Shown here: in pieces, positions 51,701 to 64,000 of the stretch
Numbering within the stretch: the stretch's first letter is position 1
Layout: the number at the start of each line of letters is the position of its first letter
Assembly: GCF_020740795.1 (NCBI RefSeq)
Contig: NC_067291.1
Location: forward strand, 12,838,780-12,902,779
Length of the DNA: 64,000 nt
Source of the DNA: Apus apus
Taxonomy: Eukaryota; Chordata; Aves; Apodiformes; Apodidae
Direction: 5' to 3'
The notes under the pieces: generated by a model
Database searches by the model: none
Told to the model about the DNA's origin: nothing
The model's input: only the letters and a program-made list of their open reading frames with translations
Translations under genes and position numbers: made by a program

Positions 51701-54700
51701 CTGACAGAAATAAGGAAATATTTAACAAAACTACTTTTACTTGAGTGACTAAACTACGTAATATAACACCAAAGCTAAGTAAACATTTTTAATAACTTTG
51801 AACATCAGAGCACCTGTTTTAAACAGTTGTTGGTACTTGTCCCAGGGACTCTCATAATCTGCATTAAACTCTGCTCACTGCAAAGACAACAACAGGAGAC
51901 TAGTCTGGATGTTCCTATTTTTAAGCAAAGTTGTATGCAGTTCTTCTTGAAGCACTGAACACAGAAGATAGAGTAAGTTCAGTTTTAGAGAACTCATTAA
52001 ACAATTATTTGCAAACAGTGTATCAACACAACCGAAAAAAATGGAAGTGGAGAATACTCTGTCAAAGACAAGGAAAAATCTCCCAGGTGATGCACCATGA
52101 ACAAGGGTAACCCTATTACTCCAGGACTATTTACAATTATTTTGCCTTTGGCCATGCCAGGAATTTAGTTGGTAAGTTTTAATCAAAACTTCTTAAGTAT
52201 TCAAACTAAAGAACTCAGGTGGGATCATGGACAGAAACACCGTGCTAGTGACGTAAGATCCTGTCGCAAAGAAAACTGAAGTAGAAATTAACTATTTGGA
52301 TAAATCAAGGTAAAAAACCCTGAATCAATCATTCACCTAGAAAGCTGTAACCACCTCAGCAAATCAGAATGGAGAACTAAACTGACACAACCTCAGAAGA
52401 TTAGTTATCATTCTAGTCTAATCCAATTGTGTGTTTCCTAATTTTACTCAACTGAAAACTCTTCAACACTTTTCTACCAGCTCCTGCAAAGGAAGCAGCA
52501 ATAAGAGGAGACTCATAATCAGCACCACAAATAATAAAATTCCCATTAAAAGGTGGGGGTTTTTTAACAATAAAGCTGAAGAAAAAGTGTAAAGAGCCCT
52601 GTTTAAACAGTCTAAATGATCTGCCATCCACTGATTAAAATCCTGTGCATTTTACTATACCATTTCACAATTCAATTCCTTTCAGCATGCCATATCAACT
52701 AAGAAGCTTAACAAAAAAGGAAAGTGAACCAGTGCTCTCCTAGAGGCTTAAAAACAAACCCAAACGTGCATGTTTTAAGAATGAAGGATTTGATCATCAC
52801 AATAACAACAATCATGTATCAAAAGCTTATACTAGTTTATATTTTGCACCATGAAAAAACATCAAGCTGGACTTTGTTAAATGCAACAGGAACAGCTCTT
52901 CTAAGCTATTTACTAACAACATTTTCTTCACCTCCTTTCAATATCCAAAATATTCACTACTAGGTTCTCCTTTTTGATACTCTACTACAGAAGCAGAGAG
53001 AGCAGGGAAGCTGCACTTTCTTTCATTTGACTGGGATTTAAAAACATTTCCTAAATCTCTAAATTTTTAAATAACATACAATTTTATTTTAATATAAATA
53101 GCATGCAATAAACAAAGCAGGCATGGTTTTGTGCTTAAGCACTGTACCCAAACCCTAAGTGTGCATCCTGTTTTTAAGTGCTGTACATTGTCTTAATGCA
53201 AAAGTGTTGGAAAGTTCAACCTTTCTATGTGGAATTCCGGAAAGGGGGGAGGAGGACAACAATCAAGTCATTCTGTGCAGATGTTGTACTGAGTCAATCA
53301 GATATTAGAATAAGAGCTAATCACATCTCAATAAAAAGCAGCAACTTAAAACCATATGGACCATATGAGAAGACAGAGTCCAATACAGCTTTTCTTCAGC
53401 CTCATTCCAGTTTTCAAACAAACATAAGAGAAACAAACCCAAGAGAAACAAACCCAACCTGCCTAAAATAAAACACTAAGACAATATCATCTGAAGCAAT
53501 GAAACAAAGCTGCTTTGGAGAAACATTGACTCAATAGATGGCAATTATTTAATCAAGTGGAAATAAATATATATAAAAGCCAAAAATAATGATTAATACT
53601 TAATATTGGAACTAGAGCAACCCATGCTACAGTTAGACCTCTGAAGGAACATCCATAAAAAAATCATTTTGAGGGAATAAATACATATTTACTTCGACTG
53701 AAAGTCAGAATTCAAACTTCAAAATCACTAAAACTGTCACTTTAGAGTTTAGTTTATAATGAGGAGAGACACTCATTTTATTAGAATTAAGGTAAATAAG
53801 TCACTCTGTATTTAGAAAGACTGAAAGAACAGAGAATTGTTGACACTGATTTGCTAAAGACAAGCTGATAATTGAAGCCAAATGAAAAAACTTGATTATT
53901 TTATTTTTTGTCCACTGATAACAAAGTAGTTTTATAACCATTTGTTATGTAAGGTTTGATACCTAAATGTGTATGTGATAGCAAGACCCTCATTTCAGTA
54001 CCTTGAAAAAAACCAGTCAAAATTTGCAGCCACACTTGCCACCACAGGCACCACTGTCATGCCCAAGACTTGGCAGCGATCCGTTTTGTTCAGGTGTAGG
54101 GTGAATTGTCTCCTTACTCAGGGCAACTTTCAAAATACAATGATAAATTCACATTTGCTAAGTATCATTGTTACTTCACAGACACAATTGAAGGAAAAAA
54201 AAAAGAAGAAAGAAAGAAAGCATCTCAGACTTCCATCATTTTAATGACTCCTTTATGCTGCCAGGTGGGACGTCTGGTGGATTTTGAAGAGCAGCAGCTT
54301 CCCACAGAACGTAGCCCAGATGACTGAATGCTTTTGATGGCCTAGTGAACCTCCCTTATTTTAAGTCTTCACTTTTAATTGCATTACAGTTCACAACCAT
54401 ATGACTATAGGCCAAATGTTAGGAATTTGCATTAAGAGTGAAAGCACAAACTCTTGGAAGCTACAAATAAACTACTGCACCAAAAATGGCAGACTTGTAT
54501 TTCTACAGCAGAATATTTCACTTAATTGTGAGCCACCTCAAAGGGATAAGAAATTATCGGTCTCAAAAGTTCACAGTACTGATTAGAGAATTCATCAGCA
54601 GAAGGACTATTGTTTCAGCTCATACCTGTTACGAAGACAGTCATCTGTTAATAAAATCATTTCACTTTTTTTTTAAGCTTACATTTTACAGAAACAGATT

Positions 54701-56764
54701 TCTTTACTGGTCACCTAAAATACTGTAACATATCCTCTGGCTCCCAAAGATCTAACCAATGATAACACAACTACTCTAACCGTATTCTCCAGCTAGCACT
54801 AAGAAGTGGGATTTACAAACATGGCCGAGTAACAGTTGGCAAACTTCAGCCCCTCCATATAAGGAGGAAAGCAGAACCTACATCTTGTAAAAACCACAAA
54901 GGACTCTAATATAAAACTGTTATAAAACTTATATAGTGACACCTCAACAGAAGGTATTTAGCAATTCATTCTGCGTTCAGCATATCAAAATTATTTTTTA
55001 TATTCAAACAATTTTTATTTTGTTTTTCTTGAGAGCGTGTCCTGGAAAGTGAATCCAGAATCTGCTTTACCCACCAAATAGTCAGAACACAGGCTACAAA
55101 ACAGTAACTTCCCCCTACACCTTTCTCCCCCATGCTCTTAACTTGACCTGGGCAGATCAATGTCAAAAGACGTTTGGACTCCACAACTGACCAATCCTCA
55201 GATCCTAGAAAAGCCAATTATCTAAATTAGTAACAAGACCTGTCACTATTTTTGAAGCTGGTATGTATCCCTAAGATAGACATTAAATACTCATTTCACA
55301 TAAGCCAAGTTCATCTATCCAACCCCAGAGCCAAGAACAGAAACAGTTGATCATTCTTTTCTCTTGCCCTACAATTTAAGCTTTTTAAAGCTCTCTCTTT
55401 CAGGATATGTTCTTTGAGGTCCTACTTTAAGAACTACTTATGCAACACCAAAAGGAGCTCATGTTTTCTGTGGACAGAAACAGAGGCCCAGGGATGGCAA
55501 TCAGTCGTAGCGAGGAGCCAAAGGCAGCAGCTTTGCTCAGGATTTCCTAGAAGACAAGGGCTCCCTATTCCTACTGGCCATGCTGCCTTGCCAGAGTTTT
55601 CTCATTGCTGCTCCATCCCTTTGGATGCCACCTACTTCGGCACCTCTTCCTGGCAGAATCCCCAGCTCTGCTTCCACCTGTCAACACTTTTTCCTTCCAC
55701 CTCGCTACCCTACCTAATTTGAGAACAGTTGTTTGGTTGCCAAAGGAGAAACGTATTTATGTGGTATGAGCTTAGGTGAAACCCCAGACACATCACAGAG
55801 CACCAGCAGCTTCTTGGTCAGCTAGGCTACTACCAAACTCAGTCAGAATTTAGGCTCAACTGGGTTACGTTTAAGGGTAGACAGTGGTAGGCAAGTCTCT
55901 AACAAAAAGGGTTTTTTTTCCATCCTGCAAGTTTAAACTGCAACCAGTACAGTATGTCCCACTTGAGATGGAAATTAGCAATGGTCCAGCTGACCAACCC
56001 CCTAAACCTAGAGAAAGCCCAAGGATGAGACATGTGCATCCATTTAACAAATTAAGCCTTCCAGGAAATCACACTGTAGCTGTTGATGGAACACGTGGTG
56101 AGGCCACCGAAGCAACTCAAACCATCTACAAAACCTTCTCCTCCACCTCTCAGCAGGTTAAGTGGGCAGACACTGGATTTACTCTGCTTAAATGGAGACA
56201 GAGAAACACCTCATCCCCAGTATCCATTTACCTTGTCCTGAGGGCCTGCCAGGCTGCATCAATGTCTGCATACAGGTTTTTCTCGGAGGGCTTGCCGGTG
56301 CTCACCCCGTAGCCAGAGTAGTCATAGGAGAAGACGTTGCAGTTGATGCGGGAGCCAAGGCCGATGTAGAAGCTGCACATCTGGCCCAGGTCCACAGCAT
56401 TACCGTGCGAGAAGAGCAGCGTGTACCGGCCGGTGGGGGCACAACGTACGAACATGCAGCCCAGCCTGTTATCCCGAGCCGTGCGGGAGAAGAACACTTC
56501 CACGGCATCCAGTTCCCGTTGGGAATACTGCCAGTCCGCCCGCTCGCTCAAGTGCAGGCTGCAGGTGCCCGATCCCGTGGGGGTCCCCGCCCCGGCCGCC
56601 GCCCCGGCCTCCTGCTGCGGCTCGGGCTGCAGGACGGTGTAGGTGGGCTCCGGGGGCAGGAAGGCCAGCTTGGCAGCGATGCGGCTGGGGCAGGGCGGGC
56701 AGCAGAACAGCCAGCAGAGCTCGCCCAGAGAGAAACCGTTCATTCTGGGGCCTTGTTCTGGCAT
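30485..56764 (-). CDS. ABHD17C: ABHD17C, alpha/beta hydrolase depalmitoylase, complete 3-exon gene
   Basis: Three exons (56764-56232, 34675-34496, 30704-30485) join in frame to 310 codons plus TGA; human ABHD17C is, from memory, 329 aa, and the difference lies in the low-complexity linker at about residues 45-66. The protein begins [20 protein letters not shown], which is the C paralog and not A or B. Visible features: Cys cluster C17, C21, C22, C25 (palmitoylated membrane anchor in this family), FSHGN oxyanion-side motif at 118-122, nucleophile S192 in GQSIG, D257 in HGTEDE and H286 in GAGHND. The family removes palmitate from N-Ras and PSD-95 at the plasma membrane and endosomes. No frameshift or missing residue is seen. 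It lies upstream of, and in the same direction as, a CEMIP-family relic, matching the human ABHD17C-CEMIP order. Identification is essentially certain. Confidence 0.97.
30705..34495 (-). other. ABHD17C: ABHD17C intron 2 (3.8 kb)
   Basis: The donor is GTATGT and the acceptor CCCCTAG. The interior is non-coding, and I see no other exon, RNA gene or repeat of note. Confidence 0.8.
34496..34675 (-). CDS. ABHD17C: ABHD17C exon 2
   Basis: A 180-nt exon bounded by a pyrimidine-rich acceptor (TCTACAG) and donor AG/GTATGT, phase 2 on both sides. It encodes residues 178-237, from [17 protein letters not shown] to TYCFDAFP, and so carries the nucleophile elbow with catalytic S192. It is near-identical to the mammalian exon and has no lesions. 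Confidence 0.96.
34676..56231 (-). other. ABHD17C: ABHD17C intron 1 (21.6 kb)
   Basis: The donor is GTAAAT and the acceptor ACAG. The interior is AT-rich non-coding DNA. The open frames in it are short and match no family I recognise. Simple repeats include a poly-T at 47052-47066, an AAT run at 45785-45797, a GAAA run at 54194-54220 and a 15-bp duplication (AAGAGAAACAAACCC) at 53426-53455. No embedded gene, RNA gene or clear transposon was recognised. Confidence 0.8.
56232..56764 (-). CDS. ABHD17C: ABHD17C exon 1 (coding part)
   Basis: The ATG is at 56764-56762 and the exon ends ACAAG before donor GTAAAT (phase 2). It encodes residues 1-177 plus two bases of R178: the Cys-rich N-terminus, the Gly/Ala/Pro/Gln linker, the [10 protein letters not shown] block, and the hydrolase core through QALRT. 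I chose the first ATG because human ABHD17C starts MPEPGPRMNG. That ATG has C at -3, a weak context. The second ATG (56743, MNGFSL) has A at -3 and matches the start position of ABHD17A and ABHD17B, so either may be used. No in-frame ATG lies further upstream in the open stretch. Confidence 0.96.
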
Positions 56765-57990
56765 CAGAGACACCGGAGAAAAACCTAACCTGGACTTAAG
56801 AAAGAAGCCGAGCCGGGCCGAGCCCACCAGCCGCCCCGGCCAAGGCCCACCGGGCTGCCCTCCCACCGCGACGCAGCCTTGGGGGGAAAAGACACTTCAG
56901 CAAAACCCCTGCGGCTCTTCAAAGCCGGGGGACGCGCTCACGAGAGAGCCACGCCGACCACCCCGCCGAACAGCCGCGGGGTAGGACCAGCCCTTAAAAA
57001 AAAAAAACCCACACAAACAAACCCCCCCCCCGGCCAATGCTACAGTAAACGCGGAGCCGCTGGAAAGCCGCGCTAGATCCCCTCGAAGGAAATAAAGCAA
57101 CGTACGCGAATATGGTTACAAAACGCGCTCCCGGATCCCAGGGCTCGGTGCGGCTCCTCGACCCCGAGCCCCCCGGGAAAGGGCCTCCCCCCGGGAAAGG
57201 GCCTCCCCCCGCAGCACCACACGCGCCCCCAGCCCCGCACGCCACCAAGGGCCCCCCCCCCCCAGCAGCGCTACCGCCCCCAGCCCGGCCCAGGCAGCGT
57301 CCGAGCGGCGGGAGGAAGAGGAGCAGGAGGCTCCGCCGCGGAGGGGAAGGAGAAGGAGAAGGCAAGGTCGAGGCTCAGCGGCGCGGGGCGGCGCGCAGGG
57401 CCATGCCGGCGGCGGGGCGCAGGCGGGAGCGGGCAGCGGCCATGTCCCCGCGCCCTCCGCTCCTCCCGCCGCAGCGCTTCCGGGTTACGGGCGGGGAGCG
57501 GGGCCTCCCGCCGCAGGTGCCTCGCGCCGCCCGCCCCGCCGCGCCGCGCCTCGCGCCCGCCCCCCCGCGCCTGGCGCCGGGCCGCCCGGCAGGTGCGCGG
57601 GGAGGGGCGGGGCGGGGCGCGAGCTCCGGGCGGGGCGCGCGGGGCAGGCCTGGCCCTTTAAGGGACACCCCCGCCCCCCGCGGTCACGTGTAGCGGGAGC
57701 GCTCGCGCCCCCTCCCCCCTCGCCCCGCTCCGGCGCACGCGCGCGGGGCCGGGGCCGTTTCGCGCGGCCGGCGGGGCCGGGCCGGGGCCTGGCGGGGCCG
57801 CCCCTCCCGCTGCTGCCGGGCCCTCCCGCCCCGGCGTGCTGGGTCACCCCCAGGAAAGCGCCGTCTGCTGCCGAGGCCGCGTTCAGCCCTGGCATGGCAG
57901 GGCGCGGGCGGCATTCCTGGTCAGCCCCGGGCTGGGATGAGGGGTGCCCGGTGGCCCGGAGGCTCGCTCCTAAAGAGCTGCCGGTGTAGC
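56765..57990 (-). promoter_or_regulatory. ABHD17C: ABHD17C CpG-island promoter and 5' UTR
   Basis: Very GC- and CpG-rich DNA extends from exon 1 to about 58 kb. It holds clustered GC boxes (GGGCGG at about 57604-57635), an ETS-type CTTCCGG at 57477-57483 and an E-box GTCACGTG at 57683-57690. No TATA box is evident, which is usual for such promoters. The start site cannot be placed exactly. A short 18-bp direct repeat (CCGGGAAAGGGCCTCCCC) occupies 57173-57190 and 57191-57208. Confidence 0.75.
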
Positions 57991-57999
57991 GGTGCGGGA

Positions 58000-60900
58000 C
58001 GGCGGGCAGAGCTGCTCCACAGCCGGTGCCGTTCCAGAGGGAAAGCCAGAGAGGCCTCTGTACCTGTCGGCTGGAATTGGTCAGTGGTTGCAAGAGGTAC
58101 CACGGGAAACGGTGCAACTGCAGAAGGGTCGTTCCCTGAAAAAATCAGGCTACTAGCCCGTACACCGAACCATTTGTTGAACGAAGTAGCAAATCACTTA
58201 GGGCATATGGCAGGGCCTGTGCATCGGTGCTGCTGGTACTTTGTCTCTTGACGTCTTCCTCAATCCAGGCACAGAAGGCAAAAGATTGTGGGCAAAAGAC
58301 ATCAGGGTGACACTTTTCTGTAACATTTGTGTCACAGTGTAACGCGTGTAACGTTTTATTAACACAGGTTATAACTTTAAATGAATTAACCGGCACTGGG
58401 TGCTTGCTGGAAAAAAAAAACAACAAAACCACACCCTGTAACGTAGCCCAAGTGAAAAACTGAAGGTAAATACACCTGTGCAGCTGTACTTAGCGTGTGG
58501 ATCCTGCCCACCCAGGCAGTGCCCTGCCTTGAGGCACGTCCACCCCTTTATGGTGCTCCCCCCAGGTGTGTCCATGACCTGCCTCGGTACCTACTAGGAA
58601 CACAGTTACCAAAAACAAGAACCTTGAGCTGAGGTCATTTCATGAGTGACAAGCCCGAGAGGAACTTTTCTTTCAGTGCTAGCATTTGCCAACTCTAAGA
58701 AAGTGAGTGCAAAGCCTGTATACGAAAGAGCTGGTCCTGCGTGGTATTCCTTTGTCTTTGGAATGTCAAAAGTGACACCAACCCCCATCTGCTTCAGTCT
58801 TTAGTTTTGCTAGGAATGGGAATTTTAGAAATCTTACAATTCAGCCAGCAATAATTGAGTCTACAAGGGAGAAAAATGAAGTGTGTGTATCCCTAACCAG
58901 TTTGAAATCATGGCCTCTGGCACACAGGTACTGTTTCCTCCAGAGGGAAGAGAACATCCAGTTTATTACCTGTGTCCCAGGCATGTCCCACATGGAAGGG
59001 TGGCAGGGCCCAGATTTTGGGTAGGGTAATGAAGCATGTCCCACCTGCTGACACTGGGTTCTTTCAGGTGGCAGAGACAGCCAACATACCCCGCGTGAAG
59101 GTTGTTTGGATGTCCCATGAAATTATGAAAGGGACTCCTGTTCCATGGAATGTGGCAGAAAAATCTGGATAAAGAAAATACGGAACAGATAAATGAGGAA
59201 CCCTGTGAAATTCCCTGGCTGTCACAAATGGCCTCAAGCCCCACCCCTGCTGTTAGAAGAGGCACTGTTGATATTCTGTGGGAAGATTGATATGACCCTG
59301 AGAAAACCCTGGCTATACCCTGAGAAGTGACTTGGCTGATGAGATCTGAGAGAAGCCCATCTTGCACTGCTGTTGTGCGTCCCTCTCACTGCACACACAC
59401 TGAAACCAAGATAAGAGCTGGGATTTGGACATGTAGCACCAGCTGAAACTACCATTTCTCAGAACCTTTTCAAAGACCCTATGCCTCGCCTGGAGCCAGA
59501 CAGCAGAGGCTGTTATATCATGAGCAGATTGCCACTCTAAAGAATAGACAATTCAAAGGACAGTATTTCCCATGCTCCACCCTGGTCCTTCCTTAGGTCA
59601 TGTTTATAGTAGGGTGTGGGGAAGAAGAAGAACCTTTTCCCGCATAGGGAGATTAAAGTGCTTTCTTTGAATCCAAGGGGAAGTGTCATGAAATTTGCTC
59701 AATGGGTGAACTGGGCTGTGCAAACCTTATTAGTTATTAGAGTTTCTTCATTGTTCTCATCATACACTCCCTGGAGTTTACATTAATCTCAATCCATCTC
59801 TCGTAGTTCCTGCACAGTGGGCGCCTCCTCACGAAAGATAACATTTATTCTGGGAGAACAAATGAAGAAAGGAGCAAGAGGGAGTGACTGAAATGGAAAT
59901 AATGCTGGGTGAGAAAAATGCAGAAGTTAAGAAAAAAAGAGTTCCTGGACACTGCTGCCATCATGGCAACCTGAAAACACAGTGTCCCCGAGTTTGTTGC
60001 TCAAGAAAATAAAGCAATCAGGACTTGAAATTATCATATAGTGTGTATTCTGTATTCCAAGTTGTCAAGAGACCTATAATGCACAAGTTAAGACCATTTT
60101 TATCCATCCATTTGTGTCCTGCATCAGTGGCAGCCACATCTCTAACCTTCTGTCACCCACGGTAGTCCTGGGGGGTTGCGTTGCAGCTTGCTGGGCTGAA
60201 GGGGTGGCTGTGGGAAGCTGGGCACAGACAGCTCCGTGCCTCTCACACACACCCTGTCCCTGGCACTGCCCAGAGCTTGGTTTATTCTCTTAACACTTCG
60301 GAGAAGCCTCAGAGCTGTCCTAATTACAGCAGCCTGACAAACAACCATGCTGGCTACTTCCACCACCACAGATAGCTTCAGTTCCTCATAGCTTGTTCCT
60401 CCCTTCCTTCAGCTGCCTTTTTTGCTAGAGATGTCACACTTTCCCTGGGATGAGGCTGTTTCCAGGTTGTGCAAGTCTTCCAGGATGCCCAGGTACTTAG
60501 CTGTGGTGGGCAGAGAGAGACAACTCATAGGGACTGTGCCAGTATTTCTCAGGCTCAATATCTGAAACTGTTGCTTAAAGAGCAGCTGGTTTGGATCTTT
60601 CCTCTGTGTGTTCCCCTCAATACTACTGCTTCAGTCCAATGATCCCTGTTGTCTCAAATCTTTTCCCCCAACTCCATACTACCCTCTGCTCTTTCTCCTC
60701 CTTTTCATTTTGCAGCCAGCAGGCACCTGCATAGTTTTCACTTGACCAAATACTATGAAAATCTCAAGGAAAACAAGTATTTCTGCTTGCTCTCTTACTG
60801 CATAACTCATCTTTTTAATGGTCTGTAACGAAAGATGTCCCTACTCTTGTGCCTTGTCACTCACATGGCACTAAGGCTCAGTGAAGCACCCCGCTTCTTC

Positions 60901-63900
60901 ACTTAATGTTAATATATGGCCTGCAAGGGTAGAATGTGCAAGCACTTAATAATAGACAAATTCTCAAGCCCCCTAAGAGATGGGCAGTAACCCACAGGAA
61001 AATGTGTTATCTAGGCTACTTTTACTATCAGCCTTTAATGAATTGCTGATGGACCTAGAAAGATGCCTTAGGTGAGCAGGGAAAATCTTCAGATAGCTAC
61101 CAAAAAGGTAAATGTAACAAACAGAGCACACGGTGCTTGGCTGTGTCTTATTATTTCCATGTCCTGTAGTCTCACTGTGCCTGTTCCAAGGGCAGAGCAT
61201 TTTGCACTCTACTTCCTTTTCCTGAAACACTAGATAGACAAAAGAATAGGCGAGAAGTCAGGGAGACTGAAGCCAAAGAAGACACCTGGCAGCAGCACTG
61301 TGAAGATTAAGTATCTAAAACATTAGCCATGCCTAACTTCCTGCTGCTGCTTGCCAACTGTGTGACTGTTACAGCTGGATAAACAGCCCACAATCTCACA
61401 CCTGCACACGTGCACCCAGCATCTGATGGCAGGACTGGCTGCAAATTCCAAATTCAGACTAGGAAGTTCCTCAATGCATTTTTGCTTATTTCCTGGACAT
61501 AGAGTGCACAAAGAGTGCAAGCATCATTTCTTGCTGCTCATGTAAGTTAATATCAGTGTATCTATCCCAGGCCTGTTCTGAAGTATGTTAAAGTAGTAGC
61601 AATACTGAAAGGAAATGCTTCCCCCAGTTGGAGCACAAGGCAAGAAATCACACTGGAGTTTAAGAAGCTAAGGCGCAGGGAAATAATGAAATGCTTGAAA
61701 TAATTAGGGAAATAGTCAGCATACTCAGCTGTGTTCTCATCAGCCAAGTCACTGTCCAGTTCTTTGCAGTTTCTGGCCAAAGGTATGCTTGAAAGAAGGA
61801 TTTGAAAGAGAAAAAATAATTCACTCTGGGGATGGAAGAGGACACTCCCAAACACAAGAGAAGCAGACGCAGTGGAAAGTGGTGCCTCTGAAAATGACAG
61901 TGCATGGGCAATAGGTGGTGGCAGCACCAAGAACTTACTGGAGACATATATCATTGTGGTGCTAGTGAGAAAATGACGAAAGGTTGTGTGAGGACACACT
62001 GAAAACCTTGTCAGTGAGGTCAAGAATGCTGTATGGGATGTGCTAGCCAGTGGAGCTAGCAGAGATCATCTGATGGGGATGTATTAGGCCTCAAGAAAGA
62101 ACCCACGATGCAGCCAGAGCTGGTAGGGGATCAGGATTTGAAAGCAATACCTTCATTGCGCACTTAGAGCAGCGAGTGTCTCATTGTTTCCATCTGTTCC
62201 TCCATTTGCTTGTCTTTAGTTGAATAATTAGATTTTAGCTTTTGATCTGTTTCTTAGCTTCACAGCTAAAACTCTAGGCACTAATAAGGAATAACAAAAG
62301 GGCGTCAATAACTTTTTTAAACTAAGCAGCTCTTTAGAAACATAGAGGAGTTTCACGTTTCTCTGCTAGGTATGTAAGATGTACTGTTGCTGCCCCCAGC
62401 AAACCAGTGCCAGGCTAATGCTAAACCACTGCTGCAGAGGAAACAAGAGCAGGGAGAAGGGATGGAGCAAGGAAGGAGCGCCAGCTACTGAGCCCCTGAG
62501 AGCTGGCCTTTGCTGCTCCTTCTACTGCCAGCAGGAAGGGAGAGTCAGGGCAGTAACTTGCTACTTCTGGGACATGACAGGTCCTCCACCCCAGAGAGAC
62601 CAGCCTCACTGTTGGTGGCAGCACACTGTGTACCTTTCCAAGATGTTGCCATAGACAAAGCAGGCATGGGGGTCATGGCTCTTCATCCACCCTTGGCAGT
62701 TGGACACAGCAGCCTCCTTTGCAGACAGCTCAAGCTGGTCCTTGTGCTTAGCGTGGCCTTGAAGCTCAAGAGGGTGGTTGATGTTTCCCATCACGCAAGC
62801 TGCCAGAGTGCCAGACCCTGGTCTCTCTGTAGTCAAGACTTTAGGTGTAACACCTAAATTAGTCACCCACGGTAAGCGAGCTAAATATAGCCTTCAGTAG
62901 GTCACCCATGCTTATGTTTTTTCTGTTGGGTGTATCCTTCCCTTCATTGTGCCAGTGGAAAGAACTTTCATGTCTTCTTTCTCTTTCTGCAGCAGAGCAA
63001 GGTCGTAGCAATTTCCTGCCATGTAGAACCATGTAGCATTAAACTTAAGAGGTCTATATGGACAAAAGCACATCAATTACTTTACTAAAATGAATTAAAA
63101 AAAAAAAAAAAGGAAAAATAGTAGAGAAGACCCATGGAGCCTGAATGATTGATTTCCTCAGAAGTATGAGCCTGAGATAAATTACACTATTCAGGGTTTA
63201 AAAGTGCTTTCTCTAAGGTTTGCAGGAGTTTAATCAAACTATCCTCAGATTTGCTGTGAATACAGTATGAGAAGAATGTAGAAAGGAAAACAAAGGTATA
63301 TAAACATCAAAACTTATGGAAGGGATAGTGGGGGACAGGAGGGGGAAGTGGCAGTTATGTGATATACAATGAAGGTTTAGAGTCTTGATTTGCAGTGACT
63401 GCATTTTATGCCTGTCACTGGCAAACTGACATTTTAAAGATATGTTCCTGACTGCTTTTTTATGTCAGTATCTTTGTTCAGGCTATATCTGGGCTGATGA
63501 AAGGAATTTCAATTAAGGCTGAATCCTTTCCTTACTGTATTGAAATGCACAGGGTGGGAGCAGAGGGAAAATGGAGCCGTGAAAGCTCTATAGAGAGTTC
63601 TGAAGGCATCTTGCTGACACAGGACAAGATAGTTTAGGAATGCCTGGGGCAGTGCACTCTGTAGCATGGTTTGCTGTGCCTTTACAAAGAAGCAGTGTGC
63701 ATTCACCTTAGTGCCTACTGCCTGAGGCCATAGATCATTCAAACAGGGGGCTAAGGATTTAATAAATCCCAATCTAGTGTAGTCCTCAAGGGAATAGCAG
63801 TCTAGAGTCATTCAGGAGTGGCAGGGAGGATGGCTGCATAACCTGGCAAGAAAAGGTTGATTTTCACCCTATAAATGTAAGCAGTGTCATGGGAAATGAA

Positions 63901-64000
63901 AGGGATTGTAAATCTGCATAGCTATATTGGGAAGAACTGGGATGAAACATAACAAAAGCCTTAGGGAAAAGAAGCATGAAAAATAGCAAGACATGGATAT
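58000..64000. other. Upstream flank of ABHD17C, no gene recognised
   Basis: Beyond the CpG island the sequence turns AT-rich. The longer open frames (61562-62023 minus, 62510-62857 plus, 62606-62866 minus) match no family I recognise and overlap each other on opposite strands. In human the next gene on this side is ARNT2, but no bHLH or PAS sequence is visible here. Confidence 0.6.
63097..63111. repeat. Poly-A tract
   Basis: A run of 15 A on the plus strand. No flanking retroposon structure was recognised. Confidence 0.9.

Noticed and set aside
57112-58117. Long open frames on both strands of the ABHD17C island
   Set aside because: Low-complexity Pro/Arg/Ala translations typical of GC-rich promoter DNA, with no family resemblance.
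61562-62023. 153-codon minus-strand open frame as a gene or retroelement
   Set aside because: No recognisable domain, no reverse transcriptase or gag motif, and no flanking repeats. The composition is Ser/Leu/Phe-rich as in random AT-rich DNA.
1-64000. CR1, LTR, CRISPR, tRNA or rRNA features
   Set aside because: I looked for the usual CR1 3' end repeat, long terminal repeats, tRNA B-box sequence and regular spaced repeats, and saw none I could support by eye. Old, degraded copies could be missed.

Overview
The window is nuclear DNA from a vertebrate. Spliced genes with GT-AG introns, CpG-island promoters, a compact 26 kb ABHD17C gene, and no recognisable Alu, L1 or other dense repeats suggest a sauropsid, most likely a bird. 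The species cannot be fixed from the sequence alone. Everything recognisable as genic lies on the minus strand.

Right half (about 29.2-58 kb): a complete three-exon ABHD17C gene, encoding a membrane-associated protein depalmitoylase. Its CpG-island promoter lies at about 56.8-58 kb. Coding exons are at 56764-56232, 34675-34496 and 30704-30485, and an AT-rich 3' UTR ends near a poly(A) signal at 29213-29218. The reading frame is intact over 310 codons, with the Ser-Asp-His triad and the N-terminal cysteine cluster present.

Left part (about 3.6-19.4 kb): the remains of a CEMIP/CEMIP2-family gene (G8, GG and parallel beta-helix domains, hyaluronan-degrading family) in the same orientation as ABHD17C. 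Fourteen exons can be recognised in the correct order by homology and splice sites. They carry at least six frameshifts, three in-frame stops (one a Trp-to-stop substitution), one destroyed splice donor and another weak one. This is a decayed gene, and it resembles CEMIP2 (TMEM2) more than CEMIP. In human the pairs are ABHD17C-CEMIP and ABHD17B-CEMIP2, so a CEMIP2-type copy beside ABHD17C looks like a relic third member of the family. A TATA box and a 5' exon with a good splice donor survive upstream in a CpG island. No start-codon exon and no C-terminal exons were found in the window.

Between the two genes (19.5-29.2 kb) there are two further GC-rich islands, at 22.4-22.95 kb (with a 28-bp minisatellite) and at 25.75-26.3 kb (with a consensus minus-strand donor), plus simple repeats. 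The right flank (58-64 kb) and the far left (1-3.6 kb) hold no gene I can support. The two genes share locus and strand but not a known pathway: ABHD17C removes palmitate from membrane proteins, while the CEMIP family acts on extracellular hyaluronan.
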